From Collinsella aerofaciens (GTDB lineage Bacteria > Actinomycetota > Coriobacteriia > Coriobacteriales > Coriobacteriaceae): a stretch of DNA of 30,789 nt. Within the stretch, counting starts at the first letter, position 1. Every line of letters starts with the position of its first letter. Location: contig CAJMJM010000006.1 of the NCBI GenBank assembly GCA_905213725.1, forward strand, positions 1-30,789, in the 5' to 3' direction. Both the position numbers and the translations under genes were made by a program. Shown piece by piece: positions 1-7,610 of this stretch. The notes under the pieces are model-generated. The model did no database searches and had not been told where the DNA came from. It saw only the letters and a program-made list of their open reading frames with translations.

Positions 1-660
1 GTGGCGCGGACGTGTGATGAGGGCCCGAGCGGAGCGACCAAGCAGATCTTGCAGGTGCTCAAGGAATAGTGCGTCACCGCGACGTTCTTCCTTTCGGGCG
101 ATGCGGCCGAGGCCTCGCTTGCCACGGCCAAGGCGATTGTCGACGCCGGGTGCGAGATCGGATCCAACAGCTACAGCGACGATTCGCTTAAGGGTCAGGA
201 CCGTGAGGCGGTACGCGAACAGATCACGAAAGGCACCGATGCGATTAAGTCAGCGACCGGCGTGAAGACGATGCTGCTGCGTGCTCCCTACGCTGCCTTT
301 GACGAGCAAAACTGGATTGATGCGATGGACCTGGTCTCCGCCGTGGTCTCGTGGAATATTGACTCGGGCGACTGGCTGCTCAACGGTGCCGACGAGCAGG
401 TCTCGACGGTGCTCGATTCGGTGACGCCGGGCAATATCGTGCTGCTCACCGATAGAGACGAATGCGCCGAGCAGACGCTCGAGGCGCTGCCGCAGATTAT
501 CGACGGCCTCATTGCCGACGGCTACAAGATCGTGACGCTCAGCGACCTGGTCAAGACGGACACGTCGCTGAGCAAAAAGCTCACCTCGCTGACGAAGGTC
601 GCCATGCCCAAGGACGCCGTGTTCCCCCAACTTGTCGAGGACGACGACACCACAGAGTAG
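1..660 (+). pseudogene. Polysaccharide deacetylase-like protein (NodB fold), 5'-truncated, in-frame stop near window edge
   Basis: Reading frame 1 is open to the TAG at 658 except for a TAG at 67-69. The protein aligns with NodB-type carbohydrate esterase 4 domains: a degenerate motif 1 (TCDEGPS where TFDDGPS is usual), TATFFLSG, GCEIGSNSYSD (motif 2), RAPY (motif 3, 280-291) and IVLLTD (motif 5, 436-453). Both motif 2 metal-binding histidines (HxxxH type) are replaced (S-N-S-Y-S-D), and the motif 5 catalytic histidine is Thr (448-450), so deacetylase activity is doubtful even if the gene is whole. The stop and several motif 1 oddities lie within the first 75 bases, mostly as T-to-G differences from expectation, so poor sequence at a contig end is as likely as real decay. 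The 5' end lies outside the window. Family is fairly sure; activity is not. Confidence 0.6.
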
Positions 661-697
661 TCATTGGGTAGTCGTTTAAGAACGTCCCCAATGGCTA
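658..697 (+). repeat. Dispersed hairpin, TAAGAACGTCCCC loop family, copy 1
   Basis: Bases 669-697 form a hairpin with an 8-pair stem (TAGTCGTT with AATGGCTA, two G-U pairs) and loop TAAGAACGTCCCC. It is preceded at 658-668 by TAGTCATTGGG, a half element in the opposite orientation that overlaps the stop codon. Related copies occur at 20479-20492 plus 21905-21925 (interrupted by the IS), 21945-21975 and 28005-28035. No T-run follows, so this is not a standard terminator. Confidence 0.7.
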
Positions 698-771
698 TGT
701 CACGGATGCGTCAGCGTTTGGTATGCCTGCAATGTGCAGCGCATAAATTCGATGCCGCAGGGCGATGCTGA

Positions 772-780
772 TGCTATAGT
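772..780 (+). promoter_or_regulatory. Extended -10 promoter of the mgtE-like/Nramp operon
   Basis: TGCTATAGT is an extended -10 element (TGN before TATAGT). No good -35 box is seen 16-18 bases upstream, as is normal for extended -10 promoters. Transcription would start near 786, just before the structured leader. Confidence 0.45.
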
Positions 781-786
781 TACTGC

Positions 787-975
787 GGTTAATGAGGGTC
801 AAGAGAAAGGTTACAGGTGAAATCCAAACCTCGACCATACAGTCGATGACCCCATGCAGGTGCTTTTTGCGCATGCACGGGGTGTAAGCGTCGAGCGGCG
901 TGCCGCCCGCGCATGCGTATACATATCCAGAAGCCCCCGGACGCCGCACGCGCGGCCGCGTCCGGAGGAATAATG
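787..975 (+). promoter_or_regulatory. Structured 5' leader, candidate riboswitch of the magnesium operon
   Basis: The roughly 190-nt leader folds by eye into a three-way junction: P1 GGGTCA (796-801) with TGACCC (847-852), P2 AGGTT (808-812) with AACCT (827-831), and P3 TCGAC (831-835) with GTCGA (842-846). A second hairpin pairs ACCCC (849-853) with GGGGT (879-883) and uses the same bases as P1, so the two are mutually exclusive. At the 3' end CCGGACGC (937-944) pairs with GCGTCCGG (958-965), covering the first bases of the GGAGG ribosome-binding site at 964-968. This is the layout of a translational switch. The M-box (ykoK) consensus was looked for and not recognised. Ligand and function are inferred only from the downstream genes. 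Confidence 0.4.
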
Positions 976-988
976 ATGGGGAGCACCA

Positions 989-1528
989 TTGAATTATCTG
1001 AGTGAGATGCTCAAATTGCCGGTCTTGGACGTCGATGGCGAAAAGCTCGGCGTGGTCAACGATTTTGGCATTGCTACCGGCGAAGTTTTTCCGCACGTGA
1101 CGTCGCTCGCGTTCCGCGGCCCCGGCAAGACGCCGTTTATGATCAGCTGGCGCAAATGGGTCGATCGTATCGACGAGACGGGTGTACACCTTAAGACGTC
1201 GGCCACCGAAATCCGTTTTTCGTACCTGCAGCCGACCGAACTCTTACTCGCCCGCGACGTGCTTAACAAGCAAATTGTCGACACGCAGGGCATGAAGGTC
1301 GTGCGCGTAAACGACATCAAGTTTTCCATGTCGGGCGAAAATCAGCTGCGCCTACTGGGTGCCGAAGTTGGCGCCCGCGGTCTGCTGCGCGCGATCAGCC
1401 CCACACTCGAGCATGTCGTCGAGGGCTTTATGAAGCACCTGGGCAAGCCGCTCAGCGAGGACATTATCGCCTGGTCTTACATGGACCTGCTCGATCGCTC
1501 GACTAAGAACATCCAGCTCTCGGTGTAG
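989..1528 (+). CDS. PRC-barrel-like N-terminal part of an MgtE-type protein (split gene)
   Basis: The 179-residue product starts with a PRC-barrel-like segment (about residues 1-85, containing LDVDGEKLGVVNDF) and a second similar segment near 95-125 (VDTQGMKVVRVNDI), followed by a helical linker. In family members such segments precede MgtE_N, CBS and membrane domains. The only in-frame start is TTG at 989, with a stop at 974. A better start (ATG 976, SD GGAGG 964-968, spacing 7) is in another frame and reads MGSTIELSE then TGA at 1003. Removing one unit of the tandem TGAG at 999-1006 would join it to this frame. At the other end the TAG at 1526 is followed in the same frame by the next gene, so the pair looks like one broken gene. 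Expression of this half alone is uncertain. Confidence 0.6.
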   Translation: MNYLSEMLKLPVLDVDGEKLGVVNDFGIATGEVFPHVTSLAFRGPGKTPFMISWRKWVDRIDETGVHLKTSATEIRFSYLQPTELLLARDVLNKQIVDTQGMKVVRVNDIKFSMSGENQLRLLGAEVGARGLLRAISPTLEHVVEGFMKHLGKPLSEDIIAWSYMDLLDRSTKNIQLSV

Positions 1529-1546
1529 CCCAAAACACTTAACGAA

Positions 1547-2833
1547 ATGCACCCTGCCGACATTGCCGACATCATCGAGCAGCTCGACCCGCGCCTGCGT
1601 GCGCAGGTGTTTGCGCAGCTCGATACTGCCCAGGCCGCCGAGGCCATCTCGGAGTTCGATGACGACGAGCTTATGACCGAGATGCTCGAGGGCCTGTCCG
1701 ATACCGACGCATCGTCGATGCTGGCCATGATGGACCCGGACGACGCTGCCGACCTGATCGACGAACTCGATTATGAGAAGGCCGAGAAGCTCCTGCGCCT
1801 GATGGGCGTCAAGGAGGAGAAGGCGATTCGTAATCTGCTGGGCTACGAGGACAACACCGCCGGCCGCATCATGACCTCGGAGTTTGTCTCGCTGCCCGCC
1901 ACGGCGACGGTCGGCGACGCCATCGAGGCGATTCGCAAGCTCGACGAGGACTTCGAGAGCGTCTACTACGTCTATACCGAGGATCCGAGCGGCATGCTGA
2001 CCGGCGTGCTTTCGCTGCGCACGCTGATCGTAGCCGACCGCGACGCCACGCTGGGTCAGCTGGCCTATCGCGACCTGGTTTATGTGTCGCCCGACGAGGA
2101 CCAGGAAGACGTGACGGACGAGATGACCAAGTACGACCTGGTTGCCATCCCTGTCTGCGACGAGAACCGTCATATCCTGGGTATCGTAACCTTCGATGAC
2201 GCCATGGACGTTATCGCCGAGGAGCACCAGGAGGACCTGCAGATCGCCGGTGTCGGCTCGGGCGATAGCGCGTCGGACGACTCGACGAACGTGCTCAGCT
2301 GGTTCGTGCATCGTCAGTACTGGGTTGTTGTATGGGGCATCGCGTCGTGCATCATGGCGACCGTGCTGGGGACGGCGCTCGGCTCCGCGCATCTGGTGGT
2401 GTTCCCCATGTGCGCCATGCCGCTCGTGCTGCTGGCGGCCTCGCGCATGGTGTCGTTCGTCAAGAACTACTTCCTGGAGTATGACGGTCACGACGACGAG
2501 CCCAAGCCGTATCTGGGGTTCTTCTTCCAGAGCACGGGCATGGGCCTGATTCTGTCACTCGTGACCTACCTGTGCGCTCAGCTGGTGCGCACCGCTGCGT
2601 TCCTCGATGCGCCCATGTTTGAGGAGCAACTCTTTACCGGGTGCTTTAATATCGCTGCCATCATTTGCCTGGTTGGTAACATGAGCGCCGTGATTTACCT
2701 GATGGTGCTGTTCTGGCGTGACGAGCATGACCTCAACACGTCGGGCACTGCCATGAACGTTATTGCCGTCATGATCTCGTGCGTAGCGTATTGCGCCGCT
2801 GCGGTGCTGCTCACCATGTCGGTCATGGGTTAG
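1547..2833 (+). CDS. MgtE-like protein: MgtE_N domain, CBS pair, divergent membrane domain
   Basis: The product is 428 residues. Residues about 1-90 are an MgtE_N superhelical domain (HPADIADIIEQLD, repeats of acidic helices), about 95-225 a CBS pair (TAGRIMTSEFVSL, VVSP-like second half), and about 250-425 carry roughly five membrane helices. In MgtE channels the N and CBS domains sense cytosolic Mg2+. The membrane part lacks the PLxxGxGGNxGxQ signature expected in true MgtE channels; the aligned stretch reads FPMCAMPLVLLAAS. It may be a channel variant or a sensor for the adjacent transporter. No Shine-Dalgarno is seen before ATG 1547, and six sense codons separate it in frame from the upstream stop, so the natural product may be a fusion of about 620 residues. 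The next gene starts 8 bases after its stop, implying one operon. Confidence 0.75.
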   Translation: MHPADIADIIEQLDPRLRAQVFAQLDTAQAAEAISEFDDDELMTEMLEGLSDTDASSMLAMMDPDDAADLIDELDYEKAEKLLRLMGVKEEKAIRNLLGYEDNTAGRIMTSEFVSLPATATVGDAIEAIRKLDEDFESVYYVYTEDPSGMLTGVLSLRTLIVADRDATLGQLAYRDLVYVSPDEDQEDVTDEMTKYDLVAIPVCDENRHILGIVTFDDAMDVIAEEHQEDLQIAGVGSGDSASDDSTNVLSWFVHRQYWVVVWGIASCIMATVLGTALGSAHLVVFPMCAMPLVLLAASRMVSFVKNYFLEYDGHDDEPKPYLGFFFQSTGMGLILSLVTYLCAQLVRTAAFLDAPMFEEQLFTGCFNIAAIICLVGNMSAVIYLMVLFWRDEHDLNTSGTAMNVIAVMISCVAYCAAAVLLTMSVMG

Positions 2834-2841
2834 GTGGTCGC

Positions 2842-4104
2842 GTGCAAAATACCAAGCAAAAGTCGGGCACCAAGCAAAAGTTGACCATCGCGGCCATCTT
2901 TGGCGCTATGGGTCCCGGTCTGCTGGCGGCGCTTTCGGGCAATGACGCCGGCGGCATTGCAACGTATTCCAGCGCGGGCGCCAGCTATGGCTACAAGATG
3001 CTCTGGATGCTTCCCGTCATGACCGTGCTGCTTATCGTGACGCAGGAGACCGCGGCGCGCTGCGGCTGCGTCACGGGCAAGGGCCTGGCATCGCTCATTC
3101 GCGAGCGCTTTGGCGTGCGCAAGAGTGTACTTGCTATGGCGGCGCTGTTGATCGCCAACACGGCTGTGACCATTTCGGAGTTTGCGGGCATCGCCAGCGG
3201 CCTTGCTCTCTTTGGCGTGCCGGCGAGCATCTCGGTGCCGTTGGTGGCGCTGCTGGTGTGGATGCTTACCATGTCGGGTAGTTTCCAGCGCATCGAGAAG
3301 ATTTTGCTGCTGGTGAGCTGCGTGTTCGTGACCTATGTCGTCGCTGCATTTATGGCTGGCCCCAACTGGGGTGAGGTCGCGGTCGACTTGGTCGTGCCTA
3401 ACATTCAAAATGACCCCAGCTACGTGTCGCTCGTGGTCGCAACGATCGGTACCACCATCGCGCCGTGGATGATCTTCTTGGCGCAGAACAACGTGGTCGA
3501 TAAGAACGCGGGCGAGGACGATATCGTGCTGCAGCGCATCGATACCGTGAGCGGCTCGCTTGCCGCCGATGTCATTGCCGGCTTTATTATCATCACGACC
3601 GGTACGGTGTTGTTCCCGGCGGGTATTCAGATAAGCGATGCTGCCGATGCTGCCCGCGCGCTGGAGCCTATTGCGGGTCAGTGGTCCACGGTACTGTTTG
3701 CCTCGGGCCTGGTCGCGGCGAGCTTCTTGGCCGCCTGCGTGCTGCCGGGCGTTACGTCGAGCGCTATCTGCGAGGCATTTGGCTGGGAGCGCGGTGCCGA
3801 CCGCAGCTGGGACGAGGCCCCGGTCTATCGCGGCATCATTACGGCCATCATCGGTATCTCTGCCGTGCTGGTGCTTATGCCCGGCGTCGATCTGTTCCAG
3901 ATTATGATGACCTCGCAGGTCATCAATGGCGTGCTACTGCCCGTGGTTCTGGTGTTCCAGGTGGTTATTGCCGCTGACCGTCACATTATGGGCGCTAACC
4001 GCAACGGCCGCGTGTGGAACGTGCTTACTTGGGCGACTATCGCCGTGATTACGGTGCTCACGGTCGTCATGTTTGTCCTGCAGGCGATGGGCTACAGCGC
4101 TTAG
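2842..4104 (+). CDS. Nramp-related transporter, probable magnesium transporter (NRMT-like)
   Basis: The product is a 420-residue polytopic protein of the SLC11/Nramp fold with about 11 membrane helices. Helix 1 has GPGLLAALSGNDAGG, so the transition-metal motif DPGN is D35-A-G-G. Helix 6 has TIAPW (A207-P-W209) where manganese/iron transporters have a methionine in MPH. Loss of that Met and Asn is known for the Nramp-related magnesium transporter branch, which includes a structurally studied Eggerthella protein, so Mg2+ import is the likely role. The start chosen is GTG 2842, preceded by AGGTGG at 2832-2837; an earlier in-frame start would overlap the upstream gene. It lies 8 bases after the MgtE-like gene, so a shared operon and a functional link are likely. 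The exact substrate is inferred. Confidence 0.8.
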   Translation: MQNTKQKSGTKQKLTIAAIFGAMGPGLLAALSGNDAGGIATYSSAGASYGYKMLWMLPVMTVLLIVTQETAARCGCVTGKGLASLIRERFGVRKSVLAMAALLIANTAVTISEFAGIASGLALFGVPASISVPLVALLVWMLTMSGSFQRIEKILLLVSCVFVTYVVAAFMAGPNWGEVAVDLVVPNIQNDPSYVSLVVATIGTTIAPWMIFLAQNNVVDKNAGEDDIVLQRIDTVSGSLAADVIAGFIIITTGTVLFPAGIQISDAADAARALEPIAGQWSTVLFASGLVAASFLAACVLPGVTSSAICEAFGWERGADRSWDEAPVYRGIITAIIGISAVLVLMPGVDLFQIMMTSQVINGVLLPVVLVFQVVIAADRHIMGANRNGRVWNVLTWATIAVITVLTVVMFVLQAMGYSA

Positions 4105-4121
4105 CGCCTCTTTTGGACTCC

Positions 4122-4156
4122 AAACAGGCCGCCGCCATGGGTTGCGGCCTGTTTTT
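4122..4156 (+). terminator. Intrinsic terminator after the Nramp-like gene
   Basis: AACAGGCCGC pairs with GCGGCCTGTT around a short loop and is followed by TTTTT. It ends the magnesium operon. Confidence 0.85.
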
Positions 4157-4213
4157 GCCCGCGACCTCTTGGGGCCGGCTCTAAAAGAGTGATTTTGGGT
4201 TGTTTGCTGCAGG

Positions 4214-6430
4214 TTACTTGTCGGTGCCCAGCTTGTGCGGCTTGAGAGCGAGCGCATTGACGAGTGCGTCGGTGGCAGACTTGACGGCTGCCGGCTGCGG
4301 ATCGTTGACGTGATCCTCGGGATGTACGGGCAGGTCCTTCTTGACGGCATCGTGGATCAAGTTGAGGTACTCAGTCACGCCAGTGGTCGATAGATGCGTG
4401 CCATCGCCATCGAACAGGTCGTTGCGGTTGGCACTGTATCCGTACCAGTCGATAACGCGTACGTTCTTGTAGCGCGTAGCGGCGTTGGCGATGGCCTGGT
4501 TGGTAGAGCCAACCCACGGCTGCGGGCTGCGCGTGTTCACAAACACCACAATACGCTTATCTCCTGCATCGGCCATGATGGCGTCGATCTGGTCGTCGGT
4601 TACCAAGCCGTTGGTGCCCAGGGCAAAGACCACGATCTTGCCGGCAAGGTTCTGCTGGATATAGCCCTCAAATGTCGCACGGCCCGCATCGAACTGGCGG
4701 CCCTTTTCGGCATCGATATGGCTGTGCGGGAACACGCCATCAAAGGTGTCCACGGCACGCAGCGACACGGAGTCGCCGATCATAAGCAGATCGTAGGAGC
4801 CATCGGGGAAGCCGTCGTTGTCCTTGTCGGTGTCGTCGGCCGCCTGTTGGTCGGCGGGCGCGGTGTTCTTGGCTTCCTTGTTGAGGACTTCGGCGCCCTC
4901 ACCGCTCAGTGCGGAGGTCTCCGGCACAAAGATCAGGCCGCCCAGTGCAACGACCAACACGACAGCACAGGCTGCGCAGACAGGGATGTGCGCGCGTGCC
5001 CAGTTGGCGGGCGTGGTGGTGCCATCGCGGAATTCGGCGACGGTGCGCCCAAAGGCGCCCTTTCTAAACGGCGTCTCGATAAAGCGATAGCAGCACTCTG
5101 CCACGGCGACCACCACAAGTACCTGCAAGATATACTGCCACCAGGGCGTGTCGTTGATGTTGGCGACCGGGTTCATGAGGAGCAGCAGCGGATAGTGCCA
5201 CAGGTAGATGCTGTAGGAGCGTTTGCCAACCCACACGAGCGGCTCGGCGGACAGCACGCGGGCAACCATTCCCTGGGGCTGCACGCAGGCCGCGATGACC
5301 ATGAGCGTGAGGATCGAGCACAGCAGTGTGCCTCCGCGATACTGGAAGGCGGTGTAGCCGTTGGTGAGCGCGACCATGGCGGCAAGGCCAACCAGACCCA
5401 CGACGCCCAACACATCGATGGATGCGGGCGAGGACCAAAAACGCACGAGGGCGCTCGGCTGTGCCGGGGCGGTCTCGGCTGCTTCGTCGGCCTTCTCGCC
5501 AGGCTCGCCCTCGGCGTTCTTGCCGTGCTTGGCGGCGCCAGCTAGGCGATTGAGCCCCAAACGACGAGCGAGACGCACCGGCGCCAGGTCGCGATCGGGG
5601 ATAAAGGCCATCCAGGCACCCAGCAGCAGCGAGAACACACGGGTGTCGGTGCCGTAGTACACGCGGCTGGGGTCGGCGGCGGGGTTGTAAAGCACCATCA
5701 TGGCTAGGGCAGATACCGCGGCAAGGCCCAGAACCACGCGGCGCGTGTTGGGCTTGCTCACATGCATGGATACCATGGCAAACAGCAGTGGCGGCCAAAT
5801 CAGGTAGAACTGTTCCTCGATGGCAAGCGACCAAAAGTGCGTGAGCGGCGAGGGGTCGCCCAGAGCATTGAAGTACGAGACGTTTTGGGCAATCTGCCAC
5901 CAGTTGTTGAAGAACAGCAGCGACGGCAGGATGTCGGGGCGCATCTTGGTGAGCATCACGTGGTTAAAGATAGTGCACAGCGCGCAGGTTACAAACACTA
6001 CCGTTACCACGGCGGGGACCAGGCGACGGATGCGGCGAATCCAGAAGCTCTTGAGGTCGATATGGCCGGTCTTAGCGACTTCGTTGAGTAGCAGGCGTGT
6101 GATCAGATAGCCCGAAAGCACAAAGAAGATCGTGACGCCGAGCAGACCGCCCTGCGCCCACGTGAGGTTAAGGTGATAGAGCACCACCGCGACGACGGCG
6201 AGCGTACGCAGGCCGTCAAGGGCAGGGATGTAGCGGGATTTGGGGCGAGCAGGCGTCTGCTCCGCGGCGGGAGTGTTGGCGCGGCCCGCGTTGTTGGCAG
6301 AAGCGCGATGAGGGCTCGCGGCGCGTCGCGGCTCGTTGGTACGGCGCTCGCCCTTCACGCGTTCGTGCGGCGCCGGCTCGTTGCCCGTGCGGCGTCGACC
6401 GCGCGAGCCCGATTGCGAGAGTTGTTCCAT
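4214..6430 (-). CDS. Membrane O-acyltransferase with C-terminal SGNH domain (OafA/YrhL type)
   Basis: The protein has 738 residues. A basic, proline- and alanine-rich cytoplasmic tail (1-65) precedes an acyltransferase 3 domain (about 66-480) opening with ALDGLRTLAVVAVVLYH, where H86 is the expected catalytic histidine, and about ten membrane helices. A poorly conserved linker rich in Asp and Ala follows the last helix (about 485-545). A C-terminal SGNH hydrolase-like domain has GDSVS (S554), GTNG and DGTH (D676, H679), so the catalytic triad is intact. Such two-domain proteins move acetyl groups across the membrane and onto wall or capsule sugars. The gene stands alone on the minus strand with no evident strong SD before ATG 6430. 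The acceptor sugar cannot be told from sequence. Confidence 0.85.
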   Translation of the reverse strand: MEQLSQSGSRGRRRTGNEPAPHERVKGERRTNEPRRAASPHRASANNAGRANTPAAEQTPARPKSRYIPALDGLRTLAVVAVVLYHLNLTWAQGGLLGVTIFFVLSGYLITRLLLNEVAKTGHIDLKSFWIRRIRRLVPAVVTVVFVTCALCTIFNHVMLTKMRPDILPSLLFFNNWWQIAQNVSYFNALGDPSPLTHFWSLAIEEQFYLIWPPLLFAMVSMHVSKPNTRRVVLGLAAVSALAMMVLYNPAADPSRVYYGTDTRVFSLLLGAWMAFIPDRDLAPVRLARRLGLNRLAGAAKHGKNAEGEPGEKADEAAETAPAQPSALVRFWSSPASIDVLGVVGLVGLAAMVALTNGYTAFQYRGGTLLCSILTLMVIAACVQPQGMVARVLSAEPLVWVGKRSYSIYLWHYPLLLLMNPVANINDTPWWQYILQVLVVVAVAECCYRFIETPFRKGAFGRTVAEFRDGTTTPANWARAHIPVCAACAVVLVVALGGLIFVPETSALSGEGAEVLNKEAKNTAPADQQAADDTDKDNDGFPDGSYDLLMIGDSVSLRAVDTFDGVFPHSHIDAEKGRQFDAGRATFEGYIQQNLAGKIVVFALGTNGLVTDDQIDAIMADAGDKRIVVFVNTRSPQPWVGSTNQAIANAATRYKNVRVIDWYGYSANRNDLFDGDGTHLSTTGVTEYLNLIHDAVKKDLPVHPEDHVNDPQPAAVKSATDALVNALALKPHKLGTDK

Positions 6431-6617
6431 AAAATATCATCCAATGACGAGAATAATTAGCACGCCTTCATTGTAGCTGCCTGCTCCTGTGAATGCTTGC
6501 TGCTGGCGCAAGCTCAAGCGCGCGTCCACATCAAAGTGAACTAAAGTTATAGGGGGTGCGAGAGTGCACAATCGATGGTCGACGGTGGGCGCAAAGCCTA
6601 AAGACGAGGAGGTTTCC

Positions 6618-7580
6618 ATGGCGGATCACAGCATCGTTGCGGTGTTCGGCAGCATGAACATGGACCTTTCGGTGGCGTGCGAGCGCATGCCGCGCGCGGG
6701 CGAGACCGTCGGCGGCAGCGGGTTTATCACCAACGCCGGTGGCAAGGGTGCTAACCAGGCCGTCGCCGCCGCGCGCATGGGTGCGCGCACGTGCATGATC
6801 GGCGCGGTTGGGCGCGACGCGTTCGGCGCGTCGCTCGTGGTGGGGCTCCAAGACGCCGGCGTGGACTGTGACTTTGTAGTGCATCGCGATGATGTGGAGA
6901 CGGGAACGGCGACCATCATTCGCTGCGAGGGAGACAACCGCATCGTGCTGTCGCCGGGCGCCAACCATGCGCTTGCGGGCGAGGACGTTGCCCGCGCGCT
7001 GAGGCGTCTGGTGGCCGATGAACTCGATAGTGACGCCAGCGAGATTGCCCCGGCTGCCGGAAGCGTCTTTATCGCCCAGGGCGAATGTGACCTTGCGGCG
7101 ACGGCCGAGGCGCTTGTTTGCGCTCACGAGCTGGGGTTCTATACGGTCTTTAATCCAGCGCCTGCCTGCGAGCTGCCTGCGGAGGCCTGGCCTGCGGTCG
7201 ACCTGGTCTGTCCCAACGAGACCGAGTGCCAGGTTCTGACGGGCATTCTGCCCACGGATGATGTGAGTTGCATCGCCGCGCTCAAAGCGCTGCTCGACAA
7301 GGGCGCCGGAGCTGCGGTCATCACGTTGGGCGGCGCCGGGTCGGTTACGCTCGGCGATGACGGCGAGCTGCTGCGCATGCCGGCACTTTCGAGTACGGTA
7401 GTCGATACCACGGCCGCCGGCGATACGTTTATCGGTGCGCTTGCCGCGGCTCGTCTGGAGGGCTTGCCGCTCTTTGAGTGCATGGCGGCGGGTGCTCGCG
7501 CCTCGGCGGTGACGGTGTCGCGCCTGGGCGCTCAGCAATCGATTCCCACGCGCGCCGAAGTTGAACATTGGTTTGGTTAA
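6618..7580 (+). CDS. rbsK: Ribokinase (PfkB family)
   Basis: The 320-residue protein phosphorylates ribose to ribose 5-phosphate. It shows the PfkB entry motif FGSMNMDLS, the sugar-binding GGKGANQAVAAARMGA, the late ITLGGAGS, and the anion-hole/catalytic TTAAGDTFIGAL with D269 as catalytic base. ATG 6618 is chosen because GAGGAGG lies 6 bases upstream; an earlier in-frame ATG at 6564 lacks a ribosome site. Thirty bases separate it from the nucleoside hydrolase, so the two probably form a nucleoside-ribose salvage operon. Related carbohydrate kinases cannot be fully excluded, but the pairing favours ribokinase. Confidence 0.88.
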   Translation: MADHSIVAVFGSMNMDLSVACERMPRAGETVGGSGFITNAGGKGANQAVAAARMGARTCMIGAVGRDAFGASLVVGLQDAGVDCDFVVHRDDVETGTATIIRCEGDNRIVLSPGANHALAGEDVARALRRLVADELDSDASEIAPAAGSVFIAQGECDLAATAEALVCAHELGFYTVFNPAPACELPAEAWPAVDLVCPNETECQVLTGILPTDDVSCIAALKALLDKGAGAAVITLGGAGSVTLGDDGELLRMPALSSTVVDTTAAGDTFIGALAAARLEGLPLFECMAAGARASAVTVSRLGAQQSIPTRAEVEHWFG

Positions 7581-7610
7581 ACGATAAAGACGGAGAAGCG
7601 GAGTAGAACA

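Noticed and set aside
787..905. M-box magnesium riboswitch
   Set aside because: The conserved GGTGAGGCTCC-type core was not found; only a generic three-way junction is visible.
1352..2491. Long minus-strand frame opposite the MgtE-like gene
   Set aside because: His/Arg/Gly-rich translation typical of an antisense shadow.
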